Source: Gammaproteobacteria bacterium
GTDB lineage: Bacteria; Pseudomonadota; Gammaproteobacteria; Burkholderiales; Thiobacillaceae
Length of the DNA: 7,010 nucleotides
Direction: 5' to 3'
Assembly: GCA_018820745.1 (NCBI GenBank)
Contig: JAHJNP010000387.1
Location: 1 to 7,010, forward strand
Within the stretch, counting starts at the first letter, position 1, and every line of letters starts with the position of its first letter. This document shows, piece by piece, positions 1 through 5,150 of this stretch. The notes beneath the pieces are model-generated. The model did no database searches. It saw only the letters and a program-made list of their open reading frames with translations, and was not told where the DNA came from. Position numbers and translations under genes: made by a program.

Positions 1-453
1 CAGACCGCAGCCACGGCGCTCGGCATCGACCGCGTGCTGGCCGAGGTGCTGCCGGCGGACAAGGAAGCCCAGGTGAGCCGGCTGAAGACTAGAGGCAAGA
101 CGGTGGCGATGGTCGGCGACGGCATCAACGACGCGCCTGCGCTCGCCGCCGCCGACGTCGGCATCGCCATGAGCAGCGGCAGCGACGTCGCCATGCACAC
201 CGCCGGCATCACCCTGATGCGCGGCGACCCGGCGCTGGTGGCCGACGCCATCGACATCTCCAAACGCACCTACGCCAAGATCAGGCAGAACCTGTTCTGG
301 GCCTTCGTCTACAACGTGGTCGGGATTCCGCTTGCCGCGTTCGGCTTCCTGAGCCCGGTGATCGCCGGCGCAGCGATGGCGTTCTCCAGCGTCAGCGTGG
401 TGACCAACGCGCTCACCCTCAAGCGCTGGCGGCCGGCCCGCCGCGACGAATGA
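1..453 (+). CDS. copA: Cu+-exporting P1B-type ATPase, C-terminal fragment (5' end outside window)
   Basis: The reading frame is open from base 1, so this is the last 150 or so residues of a larger protein that would normally be 700-850 residues. The product would pump Cu(I) out of the cytoplasm using ATP. The P-domain hinge motif [19 protein letters not shown] is present, followed by the last two membrane helices. Helix 7 carries the YN pair (in [15 protein letters not shown]) and helix 8 carries M-x3-SS ([18 protein letters not shown]). YN together with M..SS is the Cu+ transport signature of the P1B-1 subgroup, which argues against Zn/Cd/Pb pumps. The protein ends in a short basic tail. The N-terminal metal-binding domains, the CPC motif and the DKTGT phosphorylation site lie upstream of the window. 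No partner gene follows, because the next gene is convergent. Confidence 0.93.
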   Translation, partial: QTAATALGIDRVLAEVLPADKEAQVSRLKTRGKTVAMVGDGINDAPALAAADVGIAMSSGSDVAMHTAGITLMRGDPALVADAIDISKRTYAKIRQNLFWAFVYNVVGIPLAAFGFLSPVIAGAAMAFSSVSVVTNALTLKRWRPARRDE

Positions 454-627
454 ACGCCGGCAAGGCCGCTTGCAGCTTTAAGCCTTCGGCTCCCGACGGG
501 TCAACGACACAGAACTTGTAGGCGCAGCGCCCTCGCCGCGATTGCCCGCGCCGCACCGCCGCCCGCAATCGGCCCGGGGGCGGGCCCAATACCGCGCGCC
601 TCTTGCCTCTTGCCTCTTGCCTCTCTA
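454..627. other. Convergent intergenic region with GC-rich hairpins
   Basis: This gap lies between two convergent genes and has no coding signal. It contains inverted repeats: a 7-bp pair at 539-545 and 565-571 (CGATTGC / GCAATCG), and directly after it a perfect 6-bp stem at 571-576 and 581-586 (GGCCCG / CGGGCC) with a GGGG loop. No T-run follows either hairpin on either strand, so they are not textbook intrinsic terminators, although they may still insulate the two transcripts. The stretch around 510-545 loosely resembles REP-type intergenic repeats, but one copy is not enough to say so. Confidence 0.5.
599..625. repeat. 7-bp tandem repeat, nearly four copies
   Basis: CCTCTTG is repeated three times exactly, followed by a partial copy (CCTCTC). 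It ends two bases before the stop codon of the TonB-family gene on the minus strand. Such heptanucleotide arrays can change in copy number by slippage. Here the array is outside both genes, so variation would be expected to affect only the 3' untranslated ends. Confidence 0.85.
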
Positions 628-1392
628 TCACCGGCGACCTTCCCAGTCGTACACCACCTCGATCAGCACCAGCGCGCGCACCGGGCGGCCGTTCTTTTGC
701 GCCGGCGCAAAGCGCGCATCGCCAAACGCCTTGAGCGCCGATTCGTCGAATACGCCGGGCGGGGTGGCAGATACGACTTCGATGGCGCCGATTCGGCCAT
801 CGGCCTCCAGCTTCAACTGCAGGCGTACCGTGCCCGACAGCCGCCGGCGGTCGGCATCGTCAGGATAGTCCGGCACGATTTCACGCAGCGCGCGCGGCGG
901 CACATCGACATCGCGCACGCCGTAATACGAGAGATCGACCGAAGTGGTGATCGCCAAGGCCGGCGCCGACGCGGCAGGCGCTACCGCTGCAGGGGTGGAA
1001 AGTGACGCTGCCGGAGCGGGTTCGACTGGCTGCATTTCGGCAACGGGCGGCGCGATTGCAGCAGGCTGCTCGGCGGGCGGCGGGACCAATGGCTCGGCCA
1101 CCGGCAGCGCGTCCGCCGCCTCGCTCGGTGCGGGCAAGGGCATGGCCTCTGGAGACGGGTCAGTCGGCATTTCCACTTCGGACGCCATGGGCGCCGTCTC
1201 CACGGCGAGCAGAACGGCTGGCGTCGACACCAGCCGCGCCTCGATCACCGGTTCGTTCAGGCTCGGCGACGCCGGCGGGACCACCTGCACCAGCGCAAGC
1301 AGCGCCGCATGCAAGCCCAGCGAAATCCACACCGCCGCCAGCGGGCGCTGCAGGCGCGGGGGGATCACCGGTTCTTCGATGGAAGCGTTCAC
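628..1392 (-). CDS. TonB-family energy transducer
   Basis: This 254-residue protein starts at GTG (CAC at 1390-1392 on the plus strand). It would couple the inner-membrane proton motive force, through ExbB/ExbD, to outer-membrane TonB-dependent receptors. A single N-terminal membrane anchor spans about residues 18-38 and contains the S-x3-H arrangement (Ser24, His28 in ISLGLH) typical of TonB helices that contact ExbB/ExbD. A Pro/Ala/Glu-rich periplasm-spanning linker occupies about residues 60-145. The C-terminal TonB domain is at about residues 163-254, with a YP element (DYPDDADRRRLSGTVRLQL), a GxIGAIEVV strand, the FDESALKAF segment and a terminal VVYDW strand. No exbB, exbD or receptor gene is adjacent, so the partner receptor is unknown. 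No strong ribosome-binding site precedes the GTG. It diverges from the hydrolase gene across 74 bp that must hold both promoters. Confidence 0.88.
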   Translation of the reverse strand: MNASIEEPVIPPRLQRPLAAVWISLGLHAALLALVQVVPPASPSLNEPVIEARLVSTPAVLLAVETAPMASEVEMPTDPSPEAMPLPAPSEAADALPVAEPLVPPPAEQPAAIAPPVAEMQPVEPAPAASLSTPAAVAPAASAPALAITTSVDLSYYGVRDVDVPPRALREIVPDYPDDADRRRLSGTVRLQLKLEADGRIGAIEVVSATPPGVFDESALKAFGDARFAPAQKNGRPVRALVLIEVVYDWEGRR

Positions 1393-1431
1393 TGAAACGT
1401 TTGGACTGTGCGGGAAATCAGGTCACTGGCC

Positions 1432-1437
1432 TAGAAT
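1432..1437 (+). promoter_or_regulatory. Possible -10 element for the hydrolase gene
   Basis: TAGAAT lies in the 74-bp divergent gap, about 30 bp before the hydrolase ATG. The only good -35-like hexamer, TTGGAC at 1401-1406, is 25 bp away, which is too far for a standard sigma-70 promoter. This is a weak call. Confidence 0.25.
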
Positions 1438-1455
1438 ACTCGCCAGAAAAACCAC

Positions 1456-1463
1456 AGGAAGAG
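1456..1463 (+). promoter_or_regulatory. Ribosome binding site of the hydrolase gene
   Basis: AGGAAGAG ends three bases before ATG 1467. It decides the start within a frame that stays open far upstream (back to about 1002), as does the signal peptide that begins exactly at this ATG. Confidence 0.75.
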
Positions 1464-1466
1464 ACC

Positions 1467-2261
1467 ATGAAAAAACTCGTCATCGCGGCCGCCATCTTAG
1501 CATCGACGCTGGCCGCCCCGGCCGTTGCCGACAGTGTCGAGCTGCGCAAGACAACGATCAAGGCCGCCGACGGTTCCGAGGTGCCGGTCGAGATTGCCAC
1601 GCCGGCAGGAAAAGGCCCCTTCCCGCCGGTGCTATTCATCCACGCCAAGCGCGGCTACGAAGGCGACGAACGCGCCCACGTGCGCGAACTCGCCGAACAG
1701 GGCTTCCTGGTCGTCGCCCCCGACTGGCAGAGCGGCCGCTTCATCGAGCGCTGGCCGTCGGCGCACAACCCCGAAACCGAACTCGACGTCGAAGCCGGGC
1801 TGGATTACCTGAAGTCGCTGCCGAATGCCTGCAAGCAGCCGGTCGGCATCGTCGGCCTGTCGCGCGGGCCGTACTACGCGATCAGGCTGGCCGCCAAACG
1901 CGGCCCGGACATCGCCGCCATCGTCAGCTACTACGGCCACATGCAGAACCCCAACGCGCCCGAACCCGAGCAACTGTTCAGCATCGCACCCGAAGTGGGA
2001 CAACTCAACACGCCCATCCTGTTCCTCATCGGCGACGACGATTTCGAACTGCGCCGCATGAATGGCGGCCGCGCGTTCTATGCGCTGTGGGAACGCGGGA
2101 TTCCGGTGGAATGGCAGGAATACCCGATGGCGCGGCGCGCGTTCGACTTCCGCCCCGACCAGACGCCGGAGGAGAAGATCGCCAAGCGGCATGCGCGGGA
2201 GCGGGCGAAGAACTGGCTGGCGAGGTGGATGAAGCTGACGCCGGAGATGAAGTGCAAGTGA
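1467..2261 (+). CDS. Secreted dienelactone hydrolase-family alpha/beta hydrolase with altered catalytic triad
   Basis: This is a 264-residue protein. Residues 1-21 form a Sec signal peptide (MKK start, Ala-rich core, AVA then Asp22), so the mature protein should be periplasmic. The body follows the alpha/beta-hydrolase order of dienelactone hydrolases. It has a strand with VLFIHAKRG (55-63), LVVAPDW (81-87), a nucleophile elbow G-L-S-R-G with Ser132, and the acid strand ILFLIGDDDFE with Asp190/Asp191. The expected catalytic His of the C-terminal motif (usually H-A/G-F) is replaced: the sequence is YPMARRAFDF, with Arg224 (CGC) in that place. The nucleophile is Ser rather than the classical DLH Cys. 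Either the enzyme uses another residue, or it is inactive or has a binding role. The substrate cannot be deduced. It appears to be a single-gene unit followed by a large palindrome rather than by a standard terminator. Confidence 0.82.
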   Translation: MKKLVIAAAILASTLAAPAVADSVELRKTTIKAADGSEVPVEIATPAGKGPFPPVLFIHAKRGYEGDERAHVRELAEQGFLVVAPDWQSGRFIERWPSAHNPETELDVEAGLDYLKSLPNACKQPVGIVGLSRGPYYAIRLAAKRGPDIAAIVSYYGHMQNPNAPEPEQLFSIAPEVGQLNTPILFLIGDDDFELRRMNGGRAFYALWERGIPVEWQEYPMARRAFDFRPDQTPEEKIAKRHARERAKNWLARWMKLTPEMKCK

Positions 2262-2296
2262 CGGTTGAGTAGTTAAGATATCGCGGTACTGGGGCC
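2262..2296. other. Short spacer between hydrolase gene and palindromic element
   Basis: No terminator-like hairpin with a T-run is seen here. Transcription from the hydrolase gene would run into the palindromic element, which may itself fold and end the transcript. Confidence 0.4.
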
Positions 2297-2326
2297 CGTT
2301 GGCCGGGGGTAGCCCGGCAGCTAGTC

Positions 2327-2352
2327 ACTTTTCTTGTCTCGCCAAGAAAAGT
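2327..2352. repeat. Inner hairpin of the left palindrome arm
   Basis: A perfect 9-bp stem, ACTTTTCTT (2327-2335) with AAGAAAAGT (2344-2352), encloses an 8-base loop. It is the counterpart of the hairpin at 2543-2570 in the right arm. Confidence 0.75.
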
Positions 2353-2542
2353 AACCAAAAGAAGGCGACCCCGACAGCCACGAATTCCCGAGAATCGGCC
2401 CTGCCGGACGGGCGGCGAAGGTGTTTGAGCCCCGCTCACAAAATTAATTAACGCTACAAAAGCGGGGCGAGTTCTTTGCCGCCCACTCGACGCGCTTGAT
2501 CTTCGGGAATTCGGGTATGTCGGGGGCGCCTTTTCTTTGGTT

Positions 2543-2570
2543 ACTTTCTTTTGGCGAAGCAAAAGAAAGT
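2543..2570. repeat. Inner hairpin of the right palindrome arm
   Basis: A perfect 10-bp stem, ACTTTCTTTT (2543-2552) with AAAAGAAAGT (2561-2570), encloses the loop GGCGAAGC. Stem bases differ from the left-arm hairpin while pairing is kept, which suggests the small hairpins are themselves under constraint. Confidence 0.78.
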
Positions 2571-2611
2571 GACTTGCCGCCGGGCAACCCCCGGCCAACG
2601 GTCAACAGCTC

Positions 2612-2643
2612 CGCGAAGGTTTTCCCACCAGAGGTGCTTCGCG
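2612..2643. repeat. Two-part hairpin between the palindrome and the nasT promoter
   Basis: CGCGAAG (2612-2618) pairs with CTTCGCG (2637-2643). Inside it CACC (2626-2629) pairs with GGTG (2633-2636) around an AGA loop, leaving a 7-base bulge on the 5' side. No T-run follows. It may belong to the repeat element or insulate the promoter region; its function is unknown. Confidence 0.55.
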
Positions 2644-2702
2644 CCTAGCTCGCAACGACGCCCCCCATCTGCGCCCCATTTTGATTCCATTCACCCACCC
2701 CA

Positions 2703-2719
2703 TGCACCACAACCGTTCA
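2703..2719 (+). promoter_or_regulatory. Candidate NtrC-type enhancer site upstream of nasT
   Basis: TGCACC-ACAAC-CGTTCA matches the NtrC-type dyad TGCACC-N5-GGTGCA at 10 of 12 positions. Its centre (2711) is 74 bp upstream of the first base of the sigma-54 element and about 100 bp before the predicted transcription start. The same spacing recurs at the two other sigma-54 promoters of this window. Confidence 0.6.
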
Positions 2720-2784
2720 CGCAGACACGCCCACCCGAACCCGCACAAACACATAAGTATTTGATAATCAAACACTCTCGAATC

Positions 2785-2800
2785 TGGCACGCCCCCTGCT
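2785..2800 (+). promoter_or_regulatory. Sigma-54 (-24/-12) promoter of nasT
   Basis: TGGCACGCCCCCTGCT matches the consensus TGGCACG-N4-TTGCA/T with correct GG-to-GC spacing and only one consensus base changed (T to C just before TGC). The predicted transcription start is near 2811, giving a leader of about 105 nt that contains the terminator at 2862-2889. Confidence 0.78.
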
Positions 2801-2861
2801 ATATCTCAAGTGAGTTTCCAAACCGCAAGGCCAGGTTGCTCAGGCAGTCTCCTCCGATTTT

Positions 2862-2889
2862 GCGGCCTCTCCGGAGGCCGCCTTTTTTT
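2862..2889 (+). terminator. Intrinsic terminator inside the nasT leader
   Basis: A perfect 8-bp GC stem (GCGGCCTC at 2862-2869 with GAGGCCGC at 2874-2881) with a TCCG loop is followed by C and seven T. It lies downstream of the predicted sigma-54 start and 26 bp before the nasT ATG, so it should act as an attenuator for nasT. A clear ANTAR two-hairpin target is not seen before it. The nearest candidate is AACC/GGTT (2821-2837), which can hold a CAAGGC loop that has G4 but lacks A1. Confidence 0.82.
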
Positions 2890-2915
2890 CCAGATCGGAA
2901 AAACATGAACCGAAC

Positions 2916-3479
2916 ATGCGTGTCTTGATCGTTGAAAACCAGCCCGAGCGGCTGGCGATGCTGGTGCCGGCGCTGGAAAAAGCGGGCTGCGTGGTCACCG
3001 CCACGCTCAATTCCGCGCGCAGCCTGGACGTCCAGATCCAGGCGCTGCGCCCCGATGTGGTGATCATTGCGCAGGACTCGCCCGACCGGGACACGCTTGA
3101 ACACATCTGCGTGGTGAATCAGGATTGCCCGCGCCCCATTGTCATGTTCACCGGTGACGGCAGCCCCGACGCCATTCGCGCGGCAACGCAGGCCGGGGTG
3201 ACGTCGTATGTGGTGGACGGGCTCGACCCGGCGCGCCTCCGCCCGATTCTCGATGTGGCGGTGTCGCGCTTCGAGGCCTTTCAGGCGCTGCACGATCAAT
3301 TGGAACAAACCCGCCTGGAGCTGTCGGAACGCAAACTGATCGATCAGGCCAAGGCTTTGCTCATCAAACAAACGGGCGCCGCAGAACCCGAGGTGTACCG
3401 CGAGATGCGCCGCGCCGCCATGGACCGCGGCTTGCGCCTGGTGGACATCGCCCGGCAAGTGCTGCAGAAAACGGGATGA
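2916..3479 (+). CDS. nasT: ANTAR-domain transcription antiterminator, NasT type
   Basis: This 187-residue protein would bind leader RNA of nitrate-assimilation operons and prevent termination. In characterised systems a nitrate-sensing NrtA-like protein, NasS, holds NasT inactive. Residues 1 to about 120 are a receiver-like domain, 121-140 a linking helix (coiled-coil type), and about 130-187 the ANTAR RNA-binding domain (ERKLIDQAKALL, then YREMRRAAMDRGLRLVDIARQVL). The receiver is degenerate: the usual acidic pair after strand 1 is Glu7-Asn8, and the phosphoacceptor position at the end of strand 3 is Ala52 (VVIIAQDSPDRD, where I recall VILIDTESPSRD in NasT relatives). This fits control by protein binding rather than phosphorylation. 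The start at 2916 has only a weak ribosome site (GGAA at 2897-2900 is distant), but the receiver begins exactly there (MRVLIVEN). The two downstream leaders carry its likely RNA targets. Confidence 0.9.
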   Translation: MRVLIVENQPERLAMLVPALEKAGCVVTATLNSARSLDVQIQALRPDVVIIAQDSPDRDTLEHICVVNQDCPRPIVMFTGDGSPDAIRAATQAGVTSYVVDGLDPARLRPILDVAVSRFEAFQALHDQLEQTRLELSERKLIDQAKALLIKQTGAAEPEVYREMRRAAMDRGLRLVDIARQVLQKTG

Positions 3480-3493
3480 AAGCGTTTGGTGCA
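3477..3493 (+). promoter_or_regulatory. Candidate second NtrC-type site, overlapping the nasT stop
   Basis: TGAAAG-CGTTT-GGTGCA matches TGCACC-N5-GGTGCA at 9 of 12 positions, with one perfect half-site. Its centre (3485) is exactly 31 bp upstream of the next site (3516), about three helical turns, the arrangement expected for cooperating dimers. It begins on the TGA stop codon of nasT. Confidence 0.42.
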
Positions 3494-3507
3494 TCACACG
3501 CCTGGTG

Positions 3508-3524
3508 TGTCCGGAATCGGTGCA
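3508..3524 (+). promoter_or_regulatory. Candidate NtrC-type enhancer site of the first binding-protein gene
   Basis: TGTCCG-GAATC-GGTGCA matches the dyad at 9 of 12 positions, with a perfect right half. The centre is 73 bp upstream of the first base of the sigma-54 element. A separate perfect dyad CACAC-GCCTG-GTGTG (3496-3510) lies next to it and may add to or compete with binding. Confidence 0.5.
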
Positions 3525-3588
3525 TGTCTCCAGACGCCCGCGCCTCCATCGGGTTGAAAGGCCCGTCGTTCCCGGGTTTTTTCCAGGC

Positions 3589-3604
3589 AGGCACGGGCAT
3601 TGCT
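3589..3604 (+). promoter_or_regulatory. Sigma-54 promoter of the first NrtA-like gene
   Basis: AGGCACGGGCATTGCT is a near-perfect -24/-12 element: GGCACG-N4-TTGCT with exact spacing, differing only in the first base. The predicted start is near 3615, six bases before the first ANTAR hairpin, so the RNA begins almost directly with the antiterminator motif. Confidence 0.85.
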
Positions 3605-3620
3605 GGAATGGGGATGAAGC

Positions 3621-3677
3621 GCCGCAATGATGTGGCCTTGATAGACAACGCGATTGACTCTCGGACAAAGGCGTCCG
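3621..3677 (+). promoter_or_regulatory. ANTAR-protein RNA target (two hexaloop hairpins), leader 1
   Basis: Hairpin P1 is GCCGC (3621-3625), loop AATGAT, GTGGC (3632-3636). Hairpin P2 is CGGAC (3662-3666), loop AAAGGC, GTCCG (3673-3677). Both loops are six bases with A at position 1 and G at position 4, the signature recognised by ANTAR antiterminators. The linker is 25 nt. The 3' strand of P2 is also part of the 5' strand of the following terminator, so only one of the two can form. NasT binding should stabilise P2 and allow read-through. Confidence 0.85.
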
Positions 3678-3699
3678 CCCGCCGGGGCGACGCTTTTTT
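3671..3699 (+). terminator. Attenuator terminator, leader 1
   Basis: GCGTC (3671-3675) and GCCC (3677-3680) pair with GGGC (3685-3688) and GACGC (3689-3693), with a single bulged C and a GCCG loop. Six T follow. It lies about 80 bp before the ATG of the binding-protein gene and after its predicted transcription start. Confidence 0.88.
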
Positions 3700-3780
3700 A
3701 TTTATTCGACGCGACGCAACGTGTGCCGCGTCGGAGCCAGACCCGAATTCCAACTGCATGATCAGAGCAAGCGAGATTCC

Positions 3781-4998
3781 ATGAACAAGACGAAAGGGCT
3801 TTCCGTTGCCGCCGCGCTGATGGCGCTGGTGCCCCCAAGCGTGCGTCAGGGCGCATGGGCAGCCGGTTCAGACGCCCCCGAGAAGGTTGATGTGAAGATC
3901 GGCTTCATGCCGCTGACGGACTGCGCAAGCGTGGTGGTGGCTGCAGCCAAAGGGTTCGACAAAAAGTACGGCATCAACATCGTGCCCAGCAAGGAAGCCT
4001 CATGGGCTGCGGTGCGCGACAAGACCCTGAGTGGCGAACTCGACGCCGCTCACGTGCTGTACGGCCTGGTTTATGGCGTTCATCTGGGCATCGGCGGGCC
4101 GAAACAGGACATGGCCGTGCTGATGACCCTCAACAACAATGGCCAGGGCATCTCGCTCGCCAATCACCTGCTGCGCGAGGGGGTCACGGACGGCCCGGCG
4201 CTCGCCAGGCTGATCAAGACCGGGGCGCGCGAGTTCACCTTCGCCCACACGTTTCCCACCGGCACCCACGCGATGTGGCTGTATTACTGGCTGGCAAGCC
4301 ATGGGATCAATCCCTTCACCGAGGTCAAGACGATTACCGTGCCGCCGCCGGAAATGGTGGAAAACGCACGCATCGGGAACATGGACGGTTTCTGCGTCGG
4401 CGAACCGTGGAATGCGCGCGGCATCTTCGACAAGGTGAGCTTTTCGGTCGCATCATCCCAGGACGTCTGGGCCGACCACCCCGAAAAGGTGCTCGGCACG
4501 ACGGCCGGTTTTGTGAAGCGCCACCCCAACACCGCGCGCGCGATCACGATGGCCTTGCTTGAGGCCGCCCGATACATCGACAACCCCGAGAACCGTTCCG
4601 GGGTCGCCCGGCTGATTTCGGCCGAAGCGTATGTCAACGCACCGCTGGAAGTGATCGAAGGGCGCTTCCTCGGCAAATATGAAGATGGACGGGGCAAGGC
4701 ATGGGATGACCCGCACGCCATGCGCTTCTACAACGATGGCCGGGTACCCTTCCCCTACCTGTCCGACGGCATGTGGTTTCTCACCCAGCACAAGCGCTGG
4801 GGGTTGCTGAAAGCGCACCCGGACTACCTCGCCGTTGCCCGGCAGATCAACCAGATCGATCTATACACACAGGCCGCTATCCAGACCGGAACCCCCCTGC
4901 CCGAATCCGACATGCGCGCTTCAAGATTGATGGATGGCGTGGTGTGGGATGGCAAGCGCCCGGACGAGTATGCCGACAGCTTCGGGATCAAGTTCTGA
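3781..4998 (+). CDS. NrtA/CmpA-family ABC transporter substrate-binding protein with signal peptide (paralog 1)
   Basis: This 405-residue protein is likely a periplasmic binding protein for nitrate, nitrite or a related anion. The N-terminus looks like a Sec signal (MNKTK, hydrophobic 6-18, cleavage probably after AWA at 25-27). It has no lipobox, unlike its neighbour. Family landmarks in order are KIGFMPLTDCA (39-49), SWAAVRDK with Trp75, LNNNGQGIS (117-125), THAMWLYYWLASHGINP with His163 (162-178), VPPPEMV (187-193), MDGFCVGEPWN (201-211) and HPEKVLGTTAGF. At the place where the second paralog has Lys280 ([10 protein letters not shown]) this one has Ala231 (DVWADHPEKV). That Lys probably corresponds to the nitrate-contacting Lys of cyanobacterial NrtA, so ligand preference may differ. 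It stands alone behind its own sigma-54 promoter and ANTAR attenuator, just after nasT. A NasS-like sensing role is possible, but the signal peptide argues against a cytoplasmic partner of NasT. The ribosome site is weak (GCGAG). Confidence 0.82.
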   Translation: MNKTKGLSVAAALMALVPPSVRQGAWAAGSDAPEKVDVKIGFMPLTDCASVVVAAAKGFDKKYGINIVPSKEASWAAVRDKTLSGELDAAHVLYGLVYGVHLGIGGPKQDMAVLMTLNNNGQGISLANHLLREGVTDGPALARLIKTGAREFTFAHTFPTGTHAMWLYYWLASHGINPFTEVKTITVPPPEMVENARIGNMDGFCVGEPWNARGIFDKVSFSVASSQDVWADHPEKVLGTTAGFVKRHPNTARAITMALLEAARYIDNPENRSGVARLISAEAYVNAPLEVIEGRFLGKYEDGRGKAWDDPHAMRFYNDGRVPFPYLSDGMWFLTQHKRWGLLKAHPDYLAVARQINQIDLYTQAAIQTGTPLPESDMRASRLMDGVVWDGKRPDEYADSFGIKF

Positions 4999-5076
4999 CA
5001 GGCCGGCCCCTGAGTGCCGCGGCCTGATGCGCGACGGCAACGGCGCGCACAGTTTGAGTCCCTCCCCGATGCATGC

Positions 5077-5093
5077 CGCACCATGACCGTGCA
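5077..5093 (+). promoter_or_regulatory. Candidate NtrC-type enhancer site of the nrtA-nrtB operon
   Basis: CGCACC-ATGAC-CGTGCA matches TGCACC-N5-GGTGCA at 10 of 12 positions. Its centre (5085) is 72 bp upstream of the first base of the sigma-54 element. A weaker match (7 of 12) lies at 5046-5062, 31 bp further upstream. Confidence 0.6.
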
Positions 5094-5150
5094 TTTTCAA
5101 CCCGGAAATGGCCAGTGCCGATTTATCAATCCTGACAAATCAGTCACTTA

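Larger units (their letters stand above)
2297..2600. repeat. About 304-bp imperfect palindrome with nested hairpins
   Basis: The left arm (2297 to about 2395) and right arm (about 2500 to 2600) are imperfect reverse complements. The outermost 14 bp are a perfect match (CGTTGGCCGGGGGT at 2297-2310 against 2587-2600). The pairing continues through blocks around CGAATTCCCG and AAAGTAACCAAA. It resumes towards the centre with 7-bp (2410-2416 / 2478-2484) and 8-bp (2429-2436 / 2461-2468) perfect pairs, leaving an AT-rich loop of 24 bases (2437-2460) that includes TTAATTAA. Each arm also folds on itself (2327-2352 and 2543-2570). It has no credible gene. The arm sequence resembles dispersed intergenic repeats that I recall from Beta- and Gammaproteobacteria, which give rise to spurious short ORF calls. 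It is probably a non-autonomous repeat; it lacks a transposase, and no target-site duplication was established. Confidence 0.82.

Noticed and set aside
510..545. REP-like element in the convergent gap
   Set aside because: It resembles REP units only loosely, and a single copy without a matching inverted partner is not enough for a call.
1393..1466. Fur box in the divergent TonB/hydrolase promoter region
   Set aside because: It was expected for a TonB gene, but no convincing GATAATGATAATCATTATC-like match is present.
944..2272. Long plus-strand open frames across the TonB-family gene and the hydrolase
   Set aside because: They cross the antisense of a recognised minus-strand gene and then run alongside or in frame with the hydrolase. 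The hydrolase start with signal peptide and ribosome site at 1467 explains the real coding part.
2026..2928. Short ORFs over the palindromic element (both strands)
   Set aside because: They are translations of repeat DNA and inverted-repeat arms, with no plausible protein composition.
2905..2928. Possible leader peptide MNRTCVS overlapping the nasT start
   Set aside because: It is only seven codons, the ribosome-site spacing of four bases is poor, and nothing in its codons suggests a sensing role. Chance is sufficient explanation.
2799..3668. Minus-strand open frame opposite nasT (289 codons)
   Set aside because: It is antisense to the ANTAR gene and its promoter region, and no protein family is recognisable.
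5120..5146. Hairpin TGAC-AAATCA-GTCA as an ANTAR P1 hairpin of leader 2
   Set aside because: The six-base loop has A1 but not G4, and it lies upstream of the predicted transcription start, so it would not be in the RNA.
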